Part shown: positions 1 to 8,886 of the stretch, one piece after another
How positions within the stretch are numbered: the first letter of the stretch is position 1
Layout of the letters: each line of letters starts with the position of its first letter
Source: Bacteroidota bacterium
GTDB taxonomy: Bacteria > Bacteroidota > Bacteroidia > Chitinophagales > Chitinophagaceae
Direction of reading: 5' to 3'
DNA: 36,539 nucleotides
Assembly (NCBI GenBank): GCA_018267875.1
Contig: JAFDXP010000053.1
Coordinates: 1-36,539 of the forward strand
Notes under the pieces: model-generated
The model's input: only the letters and a program-made list of their open reading frames with translations
What the model was told of the DNA's origin: nothing
The model's database searches: none
Translations under genes and position numbers: made by a program

Positions 1-120
1 AAGCAAAGGTTTATTTGTATTTTTGGAACGCCTGAATAGTGCCATATTTGAAAAAAGTTTAGATATTTTTCAAAGTAAAGCATTCTCAGGCACTTTTTTT
101 ATTGAAAGTTTCGGATTGTT

Positions 121-648
121 GTGGTTTGCGATCTAAATGCTTGCAAAGGGGGATGCTGCATAGACGGTGATTGTGGTGCACCCTTGACAGAAGTAGAAAC
201 AAAAATATTAGAACAAATATTCCCCAAAATAAAGCATCTGTTGCCCGCATCTTATGTGGCAGAAATTGAACGCCAAGGTACACATACTTGGGACGATGAG
301 TATGGATATGTAACGCCTGCCGTAAACGGTGGAATATGCGCCTATGGCTATTTTGATGAGTTGGGTATTGCGAAATGCGGAATTGAAAAAGCCTATAATG
401 AAGGTTTGATTGATTTTAAAAAGCCAATATCTTGCCATTTATATCCTATACGCATTTCCGAAAGCGAAAATTTTACGGCAGTAAACTATGAACCTCGCAA
501 AAAATTGTGCAAACCGGCTTGTAAATTGGGTAATCAATTAAAAATTCCGGTATTTCAATTTCTCAAAGAACCGATAATACGTCGTTTTGGACTTCCTTTT
601 TATGAAGCTTTAGAAGCGGTTGCATCAGAATATTTTCCACCTGCCTAA
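121..648 (+). CDS. DUF3109 family protein, N-terminus uncertain
   Basis: Resembles the DUF3109 family, small cysteine-rich proteins common in Bacteroidota with no established function. Visible family features are the N-terminal CDLNACKGGCC motif, GDCGAPL, CGIEKAYNEG, PISCHLYPIR, the FTAVNY stretch and a C-terminal QFLKEPIIRRFG. The many conserved Cys residues suggest metal or cluster binding, which is inference. The only start available in this frame is GTG at 121, because a TGA lies at 103-105. Family members normally carry about 15 more residues before the CDL motif, and no ATG in any frame supplies them. A different frame (2-136) is open from the window edge and overlaps this start, so either the protein is really short, the start is displaced, or there is an indel near 90-120. 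The gene ends 265 bases before mraZ. Family assignment is firm; the start is weak. Confidence 0.8.
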   Translation: MVCDLNACKGGCCIDGDCGAPLTEVETKILEQIFPKIKHLLPASYVAEIERQGTHTWDDEYGYVTPAVNGGICAYGYFDELGIAKCGIEKAYNEGLIDFKKPISCHLYPIRISESENFTAVNYEPRKKLCKPACKLGNQLKIPVFQFLKEPIIRRFGLPFYEALEAVASEYFPPA

Positions 649-714
649 TTACTTTGCCTTGATTCAGATATGCTTGAATTTGGTATAGTGCAATCTCTGC
701 AAGGTTTACAAGGG

Positions 715-824
715 TTATCCACATTATTCAACAGATTTCCACATCGTTTCTTCACAGTTTGTGTATTTTGTAGCTAAAACCCGCTACTGTAAAGCGTTTC
801 ATTGAGATATAATGATGTGGAAAA
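715..824. promoter_or_regulatory. cluster of DnaA-box-like sites upstream of mraZ
   Basis: TTATCCACA at 715-723 equals the classical DnaA-box consensus. ATTTCCACA at 735-743 lies exactly 20 bases further on, TTCTTCACA lies at 748-756, and TGTGGAAAA (inverted TTTTCCACA) at 816-824. They lie in the 265-base gap before the dcw cluster. Binding by DnaA and an effect on mraZ transcription are inference. Isolated 9-mers occur by chance, but the clustering is suggestive. Confidence 0.35.
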
Positions 825-843
825 ATACGTAGGGTTGATTTGG

Positions 844-878
844 TGGTAAATAATGGGAATTTCTGTTTCTTTGTGGGA
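844..878 (+). promoter_or_regulatory. candidate MraZ operator (10-bp-phased TGG repeats)
   Basis: TGGTA at 844, TGGGA at 854, TGTTT at 864 and TGGGA at 874 repeat with an exact 10-base period, ending 35 bases before the mraZ start. In E. coli, MraZ binds TGGGN repeats separated by 5-base spacers upstream of its own gene. The same period here suggests autoregulation of the whole division cluster. The first and third units are degenerate. Confidence 0.45.
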
Positions 879-913
879 GAAAATTGTAAAATTCAATCTC
901 TCACGCTTCCGAT

Positions 914-1381
914 ATGCTTTTGTTAGGTGAATATGAAGTTGCTATAGATTCCAAAGGCCGCCTTTTGGTGCCTGCTGGATTCCGCAAGCAGCTGCCTGAA
1001 GGGCAAGGAGAGCGTTTTGTCGTTAGTCGTGGATTTGAACCTTGCCTTACCTTATATCCAATGAATACATGGAATGAGTTAGCAGATCAAATCAAGCAAC
1101 TAAATCCTTTCAACGAAAAAGTGCGCATGTTTAAACGCTTGTTTTTGAATGGCGCAACTCATGTAGAAGTTGATACGGCGGGAAGAATATTAATTCCTAA
1201 ACAACTTCAAGAGTATGGTGGATTTAAAAAAGAATTGGTTTTTACAGGACAAGGAGATAAAGTGGAATTATGGGATATGGAGAGATACTACGAACACATG
1301 CAGCAACATAGCACAGATTTCCCCAATTTGGCTAATGAGTTGCTTGGGGGGGACTTTATGAACCCATTTGACAAGAAGTAG
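914..1381 (+). CDS. mraZ: MraZ, transcriptional regulator of the dcw cluster
   Basis: MraZ is a DNA-binding protein of the AbrB/SpoVT fold that assembles into rings and regulates the division and cell-wall cluster it heads. The 155-residue length fits. Two SpoVT-AbrB-like halves are visible, each with the signature Asp-x-x-Gly-Arg: DSKGR at about residues 13-17 in GEYEVAIDSKGRLLVPAGFR, and DTAGRILIP at about 87-95. The start at ATG 914 gives the standard MLLLGEYE N-terminus. It is first in an uninterrupted run of thirteen plus-strand genes, and its stop lies one base before the likely rsmH start. Phased TGG repeats 35-70 bases upstream are candidate self-binding sites. A run of seven G lies inside the gene at 1346-1352 and is in frame. 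Confidence 0.97.
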   Translation: MLLLGEYEVAIDSKGRLLVPAGFRKQLPEGQGERFVVSRGFEPCLTLYPMNTWNELADQIKQLNPFNEKVRMFKRLFLNGATHVEVDTAGRILIPKQLQEYGGFKKELVFTGQGDKVELWDMERYYEHMQQHSTDFPNLANELLGGDFMNPFDKK

Positions 1382-1382
1382 T

Positions 1383-2294
1383 ATGAGCATTCCCACATTT
1401 TACCACACAACAGTTCTTTTAAAGGAGGCAGTAGATGGATTGGCAATTAAACCAGACGGTATTTATGTGGACGCAACTTTTGGTGGCGGCGGTCATAGTC
1501 AAGAAATATTAAATAGACTTGGCTCAAAGGGTAAACTTTTTGCCTTTGATCAAGATGCTGATGCTTGGCGAAATGAACCCAAAGATAATAGGCTTATCGC
1601 TATCAAAGAAAACTTCAGGTATATGAAGCGTTTCTTGCGATTGCATCAAATCGCATCGGTTGATGGCATCTTGGCTGATCTGGGTGTAAGCTCTTATCAG
1701 TTTGACACCGGAACACGAGGGTTTTCCACTCGTTACGAAGGTCCGTTAGATATGAGAATGGATCAACGAAGTGAAAAGACAGCCGCAGAGATTATACAAC
1801 ATTATTCGGAGCAATCGCTTCATAAGATCTTTGAACAATATGGTGAAGTGAGAAATGCTCGTCAGTTGGCACACCACATTACTACGCATCGAACTCGTAC
1901 TGCACTGTCAACAGTGGAGGCTTTTAAAGCAATGATTGCACCAGTGATTCGTGGAAATGAAGCTCGATATCTGGCGCAGGTTTTTCAGTCCTTGCGAATT
2001 GAGGTGAATGATGAACTGGGTGCGTTAAAAGAATGGCTGACCCAGGCAGAGCAGTGTCTGACCTCGGGAGGGCGTTTAAGTGTTATCACATTCCATTCTC
2101 TTGAAGATCGAATTGTTAAGCAATTTATTAAGCGAGGAAACGAAACAGAATCTGTTACCGATTTGATGGGAAACCCACAACGCCATTGGACACTAAAAGA
2201 AATTCATAAGAAGCCGATTGAACCAAGTGAAGTAGAAACCAAAAATAATCCTCGTGCAAGGAGTGCACGATTGAGAATAGCGGAGAAATTATAA
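1383..2294 (+). CDS. rsmH: 16S rRNA (cytosine-1402-N4)-methyltransferase RsmH
   Basis: RsmH (formerly MraW) transfers a methyl group from S-adenosylmethionine to N4 of C1402 in the 16S rRNA decoding centre. Diagnostic stretches are HTTVLLKEAVDGL near the N-terminus, the SAM-binding DATFGGGGHS, the DLGVSSYQFD segment with GFS and DMRMDQ, and HSLEDRIVKQF towards the end. The frame is open back to a TTG at 1368, but ATG 1383 gives the usual N-terminus (MSIPTFYHTTVLL) and sits just after the mraZ stop, so it is preferred (303 residues). One base separates its stop from the next gene. Its place between mraZ and ftsL is the classical dcw order. Confidence 0.96.
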   Translation: MSIPTFYHTTVLLKEAVDGLAIKPDGIYVDATFGGGGHSQEILNRLGSKGKLFAFDQDADAWRNEPKDNRLIAIKENFRYMKRFLRLHQIASVDGILADLGVSSYQFDTGTRGFSTRYEGPLDMRMDQRSEKTAAEIIQHYSEQSLHKIFEQYGEVRNARQLAHHITTHRTRTALSTVEAFKAMIAPVIRGNEARYLAQVFQSLRIEVNDELGALKEWLTQAEQCLTSGGRLSVITFHSLEDRIVKQFIKRGNETESVTDLMGNPQRHWTLKEIHKKPIEPSEVETKNNPRARSARLRIAEKL

Positions 2295-2295
2295 G

Positions 2296-2658
2296 ATGGA
2301 GGAAACACAAACAATTGAAAGTGAACAACAACAAGCCACTCGTGTGCGAAACGATTGGCGTGCTTGGGTTGAAAAAATCTCTTACAAAGGGATCGTCAAT
2401 AATATTCCCTTTCTCGCTTTTGTGGTTTTGCTCTGCGTTTTATATATCGCTAACAACCAACGAACTATTGATGCACAAAGAGTGCTGAATAAAAAAAATG
2501 ATGAACTGAAAGAATTGCGATGGAAATATATGGACATCAAATCGCAGCTTATGAACGCCGGAATGGAAACAGAAATAATACGAAATGCTGCACCACAAGG
2601 ATTAAAGCCGATGATGTTGCCTGCTTATAGAATTGATTTGGATAGCTTGAAAAATTAA
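2296..2658 (+). CDS. ftsL: FtsL-like division protein
   Basis: A 120-residue bitopic membrane protein in the position of ftsL. A cytoplasmic N-terminus of about 35 residues is followed by one membrane span (about 38-52, FLAFVVLLCVLYIA) and a periplasmic segment, about 55-90, rich in Lys, Glu and Leu that fits a short coiled coil (KKNDELKELRWKYMDIK). FtsL works with FtsB and FtsQ to activate FtsWI at the septum. FtsL proteins are poorly conserved, so the call rests on topology, size and gene order more than on sequence. It starts one base after rsmH and ends five bases before ftsI. No separate ftsB-like gene is seen in the window. Confidence 0.8.
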   Translation: MEETQTIESEQQQATRVRNDWRAWVEKISYKGIVNNIPFLAFVVLLCVLYIANNQRTIDAQRVLNKKNDELKELRWKYMDIKSQLMNAGMETEIIRNAAPQGLKPMMLPAYRIDLDSLKN

Positions 2659-2663
2659 AATTA

Positions 2664-4760
2664 GTGAATGTAAAAAAAGACATACGGTTTAGGGTCTATC
2701 TCGCCTTTTCTGCGGTGTGCCTTTTTGGCTTAGCCATTTTGCTTCGTGCTGCTTGGATTCAAGTAAAAGAGGGTCCAAAGTTGCGTGAACTGGCGCGTGA
2801 AATGCGTATTCATAAAACTATATTACCGGCAGAGAGGGGCAATATTTATACAGAAGATGGCTCTTTGTTGTGTTCTTCCATTCCTCAATTTGATTTAAGG
2901 GTTGATTTCTCTGTCATCAATCATGATACTTTCTACCGCTACATTGACACGCTTTCAAGTAGCTTGTCTTTATTATTTGCTGATGCCTCAAAAGCGACCT
3001 ACAAACAACAATTTGTGGCTGCATTTAAGGAACAAAAAAGATATTTTTTATTGAGAAACGGGTTGGCTTATTATCAATATCAAGCTATTCGTCAATTTCC
3101 CATTTTTAATAAGGGAAGAAGAACGGGTGGACTGATATCCGAATCGCGAATTAAACGTATAAACCCCTACGGAATGCTGGCCTATCGCAGCATTGGGCTT
3201 TTTAGAGAAGAAGGTCAAACAATCGGAATTGAAGCAACATTCGATACGGTGCTGCATGGCAAAAATGGTAGTAGAATTGATCAAAAAGCAACAGGTGGCG
3301 TATGGATGCCGGTTGAAGGGTCAGAAATAGATCCTGTTAATGGTCGAGACATTGTTACAACAATTGATATTGGAATTCAAGAAGTAGCTGAACATGCTTT
3401 GATGAGTGTGCTTAAACAATATGAATGCAAGTATGGAACCGTTGTAGTTATGGAAGTGCCAACCGGAAAACTTCGTGCTTTGGTAAACTTAGGGCGGCAA
3501 GCAGATGGCAGTTATTGGGAAGATTTAAACTATGCCCTTTTCCCTACTGAACCCGGTTCTACTTTTAAGCTTGCTACTCTAACAGCATTACTTAGCGATG
3601 GATTTATTAATGTTGATGATAACATCAACTGTGAAGGGGGGGCAAAGCAGTTTGCCAATAGAACCATGCACGATTCACATCATGGATTAGGGCTTATCAC
3701 CATTAGAAATGCTTTTGCACAATCTTCAAACGTAGGAATGGCCTCTTTGGCTTATAAATATTATGGCACTAATCCGGAAAAGTATGTAACACAACTCAAA
3801 CGACTGCACCTGAATACACGAACCGGTATTGATTTAATAGGTGAACGCCGTCCATATATGATAGAACCCAAATCCAATTTTTGGAGTGGCACTAGCCTTC
3901 CTTGGATGGCTACAGGATATGGTATTCAGGTTTCTCCACTGCACACCTGTATGTTGTATAATGCACTTGCGAACAACGGGAAAATGATGAAGCCTTATAT
4001 GGTTTCCGCTATTCGCGAATATGGCAAAGATGTCGAAACTTTTGAACCGGAAGTGTTAGTAGATGCTATTGCTTCTCCAGATGCAGTCCGTCAGCTTAAA
4101 ACATGTACAGAAGAAGTGGTCATCAGTGGTACTGGAAAACACATTCGTTCACCCTTCTACAAGATTGCCGGAAAGACGGGAACAGCACAGGTTTCAGATG
4201 GTGCTACCAAATATTCAGCTGGCGTTTATCAAGGTTCATTTGTAGGGTATTTTCCTGCTGATAATCCCCGTTATACGATTGCTGTAGTAATAAGAACAAA
4301 AGCACATTCAAATGCTTATTATGGTGGAACGCTTGCTGCGCCGGTGTTTAGAATGATTTCAGATAAAATTTTTGCCAGTGGATTAGGTCATTGGACAGAT
4401 CCTTTAGATAGTCTGGCACAAAAGGGAAAACCATCTATTGCCGCTCAATTGGCAACTTCAGGTTATGCTTTTCAAACAATTTTAAATGCGCTGAACAAGC
4501 AAGCATCCATCTCTGTACAACCTACTATGGTTTCTCAGCTTTCGCTCGACTCTTCATTGAGTGCACATATTGCGCCACGACATGTTTATAGCGGTGTAGT
4601 GCCTGATGTAAAAGGGTTGTCGTTGAAAGATGCCGTGTATCTTTTAGAAAATGAAGGGTTGAAAGTTAGGACTCATGGAAGAGGTTTGGTGCAAGGGCAA
4701 TCTCTTTCTCCGGGTAGCCCAATTGATAAAGGTCAAACTATTATACTCGAACTAAGTTAA
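2664..4760 (+). CDS. ftsI: FtsI/PBP3-type peptidoglycan transpeptidase with PASTA domain
   Basis: Septal class B penicillin-binding protein that crosslinks new peptidoglycan as the partner of FtsW. Seen in order: a membrane anchor (about 11-31), the pedestal domain beginning near AERGNIY (about 56-62), and the transpeptidase domain with the active-site STFK (Ser299), SSN (354-356) and KTGT (from Lys504). A single C-terminal PASTA domain (about 643-698, VVPDVKGLSLKDAVYLLENEGL) follows. PASTA tails are common on Bacteroidota FtsI and on Gram-positive PBPs and are thought to bind peptidoglycan or act in localisation. The start is GTG 2664; the nearby ATG 2668 is out of frame. Two bases separate it from murE. 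A run of seven G at 3636-3642 is in frame. Confidence 0.96.
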   Translation: MNVKKDIRFRVYLAFSAVCLFGLAILLRAAWIQVKEGPKLRELAREMRIHKTILPAERGNIYTEDGSLLCSSIPQFDLRVDFSVINHDTFYRYIDTLSSSLSLLFADASKATYKQQFVAAFKEQKRYFLLRNGLAYYQYQAIRQFPIFNKGRRTGGLISESRIKRINPYGMLAYRSIGLFREEGQTIGIEATFDTVLHGKNGSRIDQKATGGVWMPVEGSEIDPVNGRDIVTTIDIGIQEVAEHALMSVLKQYECKYGTVVVMEVPTGKLRALVNLGRQADGSYWEDLNYALFPTEPGSTFKLATLTALLSDGFINVDDNINCEGGAKQFANRTMHDSHHGLGLITIRNAFAQSSNVGMASLAYKYYGTNPEKYVTQLKRLHLNTRTGIDLIGERRPYMIEPKSNFWSGTSLPWMATGYGIQVSPLHTCMLYNALANNGKMMKPYMVSAIREYGKDVETFEPEVLVDAIASPDAVRQLKTCTEEVVISGTGKHIRSPFYKIAGKTGTAQVSDGATKYSAGVYQGSFVGYFPADNPRYTIAVVIRTKAHSNAYYGGTLAAPVFRMISDKIFASGLGHWTDPLDSLAQKGKPSIAAQLATSGYAFQTILNALNKQASISVQPTMVSQLSLDSSLSAHIAPRHVYSGVVPDVKGLSLKDAVYLLENEGLKVRTHGRGLVQGQSLSPGSPIDKGQTIILELS

Positions 4761-4762
4761 AA

Positions 4763-6229
4763 ATGCCAGTATTACGCGACATATTGAAAAGGGTAGAAGT
4801 ACAACACATTGAGGGCAATGTTGATGTTGCTATTAATGGCTTGTGCATAGATAGTCGCAAAGTGTCTGAGGGGAATGCTTTCATAGCTATTAAGGGTGTA
4901 GTAACGGACGGATATCAATATATTGACAAAGCCATAAGCTTAGGTGCGAAAGCAATTGTATGTGAGCAAATTCCTCAAAATTTAGCAGCAGATGTTGTTT
5001 ATGTAATAGTAGCAAATGCTTCTATAGCAGTTGGTGAAATGGCATCTTTATATTTTGGTGAACCTTCTGCCAAACTAAAAGTAGTAGGTGTAACAGGCAC
5101 TAATGGTAAGACTACCGTTGCTACCTTGCTGTATCAGTTATTTTCTGCTCTAGGATATCGTTGCGCTTTATTGTCAACGGTACAAAATCATATTGGCGAT
5201 AGGGTAATTGCAGCAACACATACCACACCTGATGCCATTAGCATTCAAGCTTTTTTATGCGATGCGTTGACAGCTAGATGCACTCATGTGTTTATGGAAG
5301 TTAGTTCACATGCTATTCATCAACAAAGAATAGCAGGAATTCTTTTTACTGGAGGCATATTTACCAATATCACACACGATCATTTGGATTATCACAAAAC
5401 CTTTGAAGAATATATTAGGGTTAAGAAAAAATTCTTTGATGATCTTCCCAAATCCGCTTTTGCACTGTCAAATTCCGATGATCGCCGTGGAAACATTATG
5501 CTTCAAAATTGCGATGCTTCAAGAAATACGTACAGTTTAAAATCACCGGCAAGCTTTAAAGGAAAAGTATTGGAGAATAATCTTTCCGGATTGGTAATGA
5601 ATGTAGATGGTTCTGAAGTGCACATGAGGATGATTGGAACTTTCAATGCTTATAATTTGCTGGCAGTGTATGGTACCTCCTTGTTGTTAGGCGAAAACAA
5701 GATGGAAGTACTCTCCGTTCTTAGCGGATTGATAGGTGCACCGGGTCGTTTTGAAACGCAAATGTCGTTGAATGAACATATTCTGGGCATTGTGGATTAT
5801 GCACACACGCCAGACGCTCTGTTAAATGTATTGGCTACCATCAATCAACTTCGTATAGGTGGGCAACAACTGATTACTGTAGTTGGATGTGGTGGTGATA
5901 GAGATACAACAAAACGCCCTGAAATGGCAGAAGTGGCGGTTGAGCAAAGCGATCGAACTATTCTTACTTCTGATAATCCTCGAAGTGAAAACCCGGAAAC
6001 CATATTAGATCAAATGGAAGCCGGACTAAGTACAATTCAAAAGCGAAAAATGCTACGTATTAGCAACAGAAAAGAAGCTATCAAAACTGCTTGTACGCTG
6101 GCAAATGCCGGAGATATTATTCTAATAGCCGGTAAGGGACACGAAACTTATCAAGAAATGAACGGTGTGCGGCATCACTTTGATGATCGTGAAATTTTGA
6201 AACAAACCTTTGAACTCTTAAACAAGTAA
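4763..6229 (+). CDS. murE: UDP-MurNAc-L-Ala-D-Glu:meso-diaminopimelate ligase MurE
   Basis: ATP-dependent cytoplasmic ligase that adds the third residue of the peptidoglycan stem peptide. The N-terminal Mur domain contains IDSRKV. The central ATPase domain carries GTNGKT at 112-117, and the ligase domain follows. The motif DNPR at 404-407, followed by Ser-Glu, is the diaminopimelate-recognition signature of Gram-negative-type MurE, so the organism probably uses meso-DAP rather than lysine. Length 488 is normal. It starts with ATG two bases after ftsI and ends six bases before mraY, consistent with co-transcription. Confidence 0.96.
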   Translation: MPVLRDILKRVEVQHIEGNVDVAINGLCIDSRKVSEGNAFIAIKGVVTDGYQYIDKAISLGAKAIVCEQIPQNLAADVVYVIVANASIAVGEMASLYFGEPSAKLKVVGVTGTNGKTTVATLLYQLFSALGYRCALLSTVQNHIGDRVIAATHTTPDAISIQAFLCDALTARCTHVFMEVSSHAIHQQRIAGILFTGGIFTNITHDHLDYHKTFEEYIRVKKKFFDDLPKSAFALSNSDDRRGNIMLQNCDASRNTYSLKSPASFKGKVLENNLSGLVMNVDGSEVHMRMIGTFNAYNLLAVYGTSLLLGENKMEVLSVLSGLIGAPGRFETQMSLNEHILGIVDYAHTPDALLNVLATINQLRIGGQQLITVVGCGGDRDTTKRPEMAEVAVEQSDRTILTSDNPRSENPETILDQMEAGLSTIQKRKMLRISNRKEAIKTACTLANAGDIILIAGKGHETYQEMNGVRHHFDDREILKQTFELLNK

Positions 6230-6235
6230 AACGGC

Positions 6236-7507
6236 ATGCTGTACTATCTCTTTACATATCTACGTCAGCACTTTGGCTTGTTCGGAGCAGGTATATTTTA
6301 TTATATTACTTTCCGCGCCGGATTGGCAATCATTTTATCATTGGTAATATCCATGATTTATGGTAAATCAATCATTCGTTTCATTCAAAAGAAGCAAATC
6401 GGTGAAACCGTGCGTGATCTTGGTTTAGCTGGTGAAGCCACCAAGAAAGGAACACCAACCATGGGGGGCATTATCATTATTGCCGCAATCCTAATTCCAA
6501 CCTTGTTATTTGCCCGCATCGCTAATGTGTATATCATCTTGATGCTGGTTTCCACCGTTTGGCTTGGCTTGGTGGGCTTTCTGGATGACTATATAAAAGT
6601 GTTTAAGAAAAATAAAGAAGGTTTAGCCGGTAAGTTTAAAGTATTAGGGCAAATCGGGCTGGGAATCATTGTGGGAACTACAATGTACTACAATCAAAAT
6701 GTAGTCACCAGCCGCATTTTGGTTGATGGACAATCGCCTAAATACAACGAGACAGAGCAAATAGTTTCACAGCCGCTAACTCGTAGAGATGAAAACGGTA
6801 CTACAAAAAATTTCGTACGTGTACGAACCGCTACCACTACTATTCCGTTTGTAAAAAGCCACGAACTAAGCTATGCCGGAATTGCTGCAATGTTTAGCAC
6901 TAAAGGAGTCCAAATTCTTACGCCAATTATCTATATTCTCTTTGTCATTTTTATCATTGTTGCCGTTTCAAATGGAGCAAATATTACAGACGGTATAGAC
7001 GGATTAGCAACGGGAGTTTCGGCAATAGTAGGCGTTTGTTTAGGTGTCTTTGCATACGTTTCAGGCAACTACATTTTTGCCGATTATTTAGGCATCATGC
7101 ACATCCCAAATTTGGGTGAATTGTCCATTTTTATTGGCGCATTTGTTGGTGCATGTGTTGGGTTTTTGTGGTACAATGCTTATCCAGCACAGGTTTTCAT
7201 GGGCGATACAGGAAGCCTTGCAATTGGTGGAATTATTGCCTCGCTTGCCATTATTATTCGAAAAGAGTTGTTGGTACCAATTATTTGCGGCGTGTTCCTA
7301 ATGGAAAATTTATCCGTGATGATTCAAGTAGCCTATTTCAAACGCACTAAAAAGAAATTTGGTGAGGGAAGAAGAATATTTCTGATGTCGCCATTGCACC
7401 ACCATTATCAAAAACTGGGCTATCACGAAAGCAAAATTGTTACTCGCTTTTGGATCGTTCAAATTATTCTGGTAATTGTAAGCATTGTAACACTCAAATT
7501 AAGATAA
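6236..7507 (+). CDS. mraY: phospho-N-acetylmuramoyl-pentapeptide transferase MraY
   Basis: Integral membrane enzyme that moves phospho-MurNAc-pentapeptide from UDP to undecaprenyl phosphate, forming lipid I. Motifs of the family are [25 protein letters not shown] with its catalytic Asp residues, GDTGSLA, and SPLHHHYQ near the C-terminus. Many hydrophobic spans are evident. At 423 residues it is longer than the roughly 360 of E. coli. The extra length is mostly a hydrophilic insert at about 160-215 (from [10 protein letters not shown] to FVKSHELSY), which I recall as typical of Bacteroidota MraY. It lies between murE and murD, with a three-base gap to the latter. Confidence 0.96.
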   Translation: MLYYLFTYLRQHFGLFGAGIFYYITFRAGLAIILSLVISMIYGKSIIRFIQKKQIGETVRDLGLAGEATKKGTPTMGGIIIIAAILIPTLLFARIANVYIILMLVSTVWLGLVGFLDDYIKVFKKNKEGLAGKFKVLGQIGLGIIVGTTMYYNQNVVTSRILVDGQSPKYNETEQIVSQPLTRRDENGTTKNFVRVRTATTTIPFVKSHELSYAGIAAMFSTKGVQILTPIIYILFVIFIIVAVSNGANITDGIDGLATGVSAIVGVCLGVFAYVSGNYIFADYLGIMHIPNLGELSIFIGAFVGACVGFLWYNAYPAQVFMGDTGSLAIGGIIASLAIIIRKELLVPIICGVFLMENLSVMIQVAYFKRTKKKFGEGRRIFLMSPLHHHYQKLGYHESKIVTRFWIVQIILVIVSIVTLKLR

Positions 7508-7510
7508 ACA

Positions 7511-8875
7511 GTGAAGACGGAAACAACTAAAAATTTGATTGTGCTTGGTGCCGCAGAAAGCGGAGTGGGAGCAGCTTTACTTGGTGTAAAGATGGGTTGG
7601 AATGTTTTTGTTAGTGATGCAGGATTGATCAATGAATCCTTTAAACAATCGTTAATCAATGCCAACATAGAATTTGAAGAAGGAGGTCATTCCTTATCTC
7701 GAATCCTAAATGCAGACTGCATTGTAAAAAGCCCAGGCATTCCTGAAAAGGTTGCTGTGATGAAAAAAATAAGAGCTGAAAAAATAGAAGTGTGTAGTGA
7801 AATAGAATTCGGATTTAGATATAAAGGGAATAGTAGAATAATAGCCATAACTGGTAGCAACGGAAAAAGTACCACAACAAAACTTACCTATCATTTATTG
7901 AAAGAGGCTGGTTATGATGTAGCCTTAGTTGGCAATATTGGTTACAGTTTTGCTCGCCAAATTGCAGAAGATCCGAAGCTTTGGTATGTGATGGAAATCA
8001 GCAGTTTTCAACTGGACGATGTGCATCATTTTAGACCTGATGTAGCCGTGTTACTAAATATTACCCCCGACCATCTTGACCGCTATAACTATCAATTTGA
8101 AAACTATATCCAAGCAAAATTTAGAATAACAGAACAGCAAACAGCAAGCGACTTTTTTATACTCAACATGGACGATGCTGTTATGCAACAATACCTTTCA
8201 AAACATACTACGACTGCCAAGAAATTATTCTTTACGATGAATCAAGACAATTTGAACGAAAATGAATCGGGTGCCTTTGTCAATAACGAGGAACTGCACA
8301 TTCGCTATGAAGGGGATGAACTTAACATGTCTATCCACGACTTAGCCTTAAAAGGGAAACATAATCAATACAACAGTATGGCAGCGGGCATATCTGCAAG
8401 GGTAGCGGGTTTACGAAAGGAAAAGATAAGAGAGAGTTTTTCCACTTTCGAAGGACTTGAACATCGCCTTGAGTTTGTTGCTACCGTACGGGGAGTTGAT
8501 TTTATTAATGATAGCAAAGCAACCAATGTGAATTCGGTTTGGTTTGCTTTAGAAAGTATGCGTCAACCGGTTATTTTGATTTTAGGAGGATTGGACAAAG
8601 GAAATGACTACATCGAAATTGCAGAATTGGTAAAAGAAAAGGTGAAAGCAATTGTGTGTATGGGCGTTGATAACAAGCCAATTCATCTTGCATTTGATGC
8701 TATGGTCAATGAAGTGGTAGATACACAAAATGCAACAGATGCGGTCAATGCAGCATATGCGCTGGCGGAAAAAGGTGATGCCGTATTGCTTTCACCGGCA
8801 TGTGCCAGTTTTGATTTGTTTAAAAATTATGAAGATCGTGGACGACAGTTTAAGGAGGCTGTTCGGGCACTATAA
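7511..8875 (+). CDS. murD: UDP-MurNAc-L-alanine:D-glutamate ligase MurD
   Basis: Cytoplasmic ATP-dependent ligase adding D-Glu to UDP-MurNAc-L-Ala. The N-terminal nucleotide-sugar domain starts IVLGAAESGVGAA. The ATP-binding loop is GSNGKS at 115-120, followed by ITPDHLDRY and, in the third domain, FINDSKATN and LSPACASFDLF, both typical of MurD. The start is GTG 7511, three bases after the mraY stop; no ATG is closer in frame. Length 454 matches the family. The gap to ftsW is eleven bases. Confidence 0.95.
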   Translation: MKTETTKNLIVLGAAESGVGAALLGVKMGWNVFVSDAGLINESFKQSLINANIEFEEGGHSLSRILNADCIVKSPGIPEKVAVMKKIRAEKIEVCSEIEFGFRYKGNSRIIAITGSNGKSTTTKLTYHLLKEAGYDVALVGNIGYSFARQIAEDPKLWYVMEISSFQLDDVHHFRPDVAVLLNITPDHLDRYNYQFENYIQAKFRITEQQTASDFFILNMDDAVMQQYLSKHTTTAKKLFFTMNQDNLNENESGAFVNNEELHIRYEGDELNMSIHDLALKGKHNQYNSMAAGISARVAGLRKEKIRESFSTFEGLEHRLEFVATVRGVDFINDSKATNVNSVWFALESMRQPVILILGGLDKGNDYIEIAELVKEKVKAIVCMGVDNKPIHLAFDAMVNEVVDTQNATDAVNAAYALAEKGDAVLLSPACASFDLFKNYEDRGRQFKEAVRAL

Positions 8876-8886
8876 AACACTAAATT

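Noticed and set aside
761-770. GTGTATTTTG as a -7 box for mraZ
   Set aside because: It is one base short of TAnnTTTG, and the upstream TTTG is far too close.
808-813. TATAAT before mraZ as a promoter -10 element
   Set aside because: The Bacteroidota housekeeping promoter has a different consensus, and no matching -35 or -33 element is at proper distance.
1368-1382. TTG start of rsmH overlapping mraZ
   Set aside because: ATG 1383 is a normal start one base after the mraZ stop and gives the expected N-terminus.
3636-3642. Seven-G run in ftsI as a contingency site
   Set aside because: In frame inside an essential gene; runs of seven occur more than once in conserved genes here.
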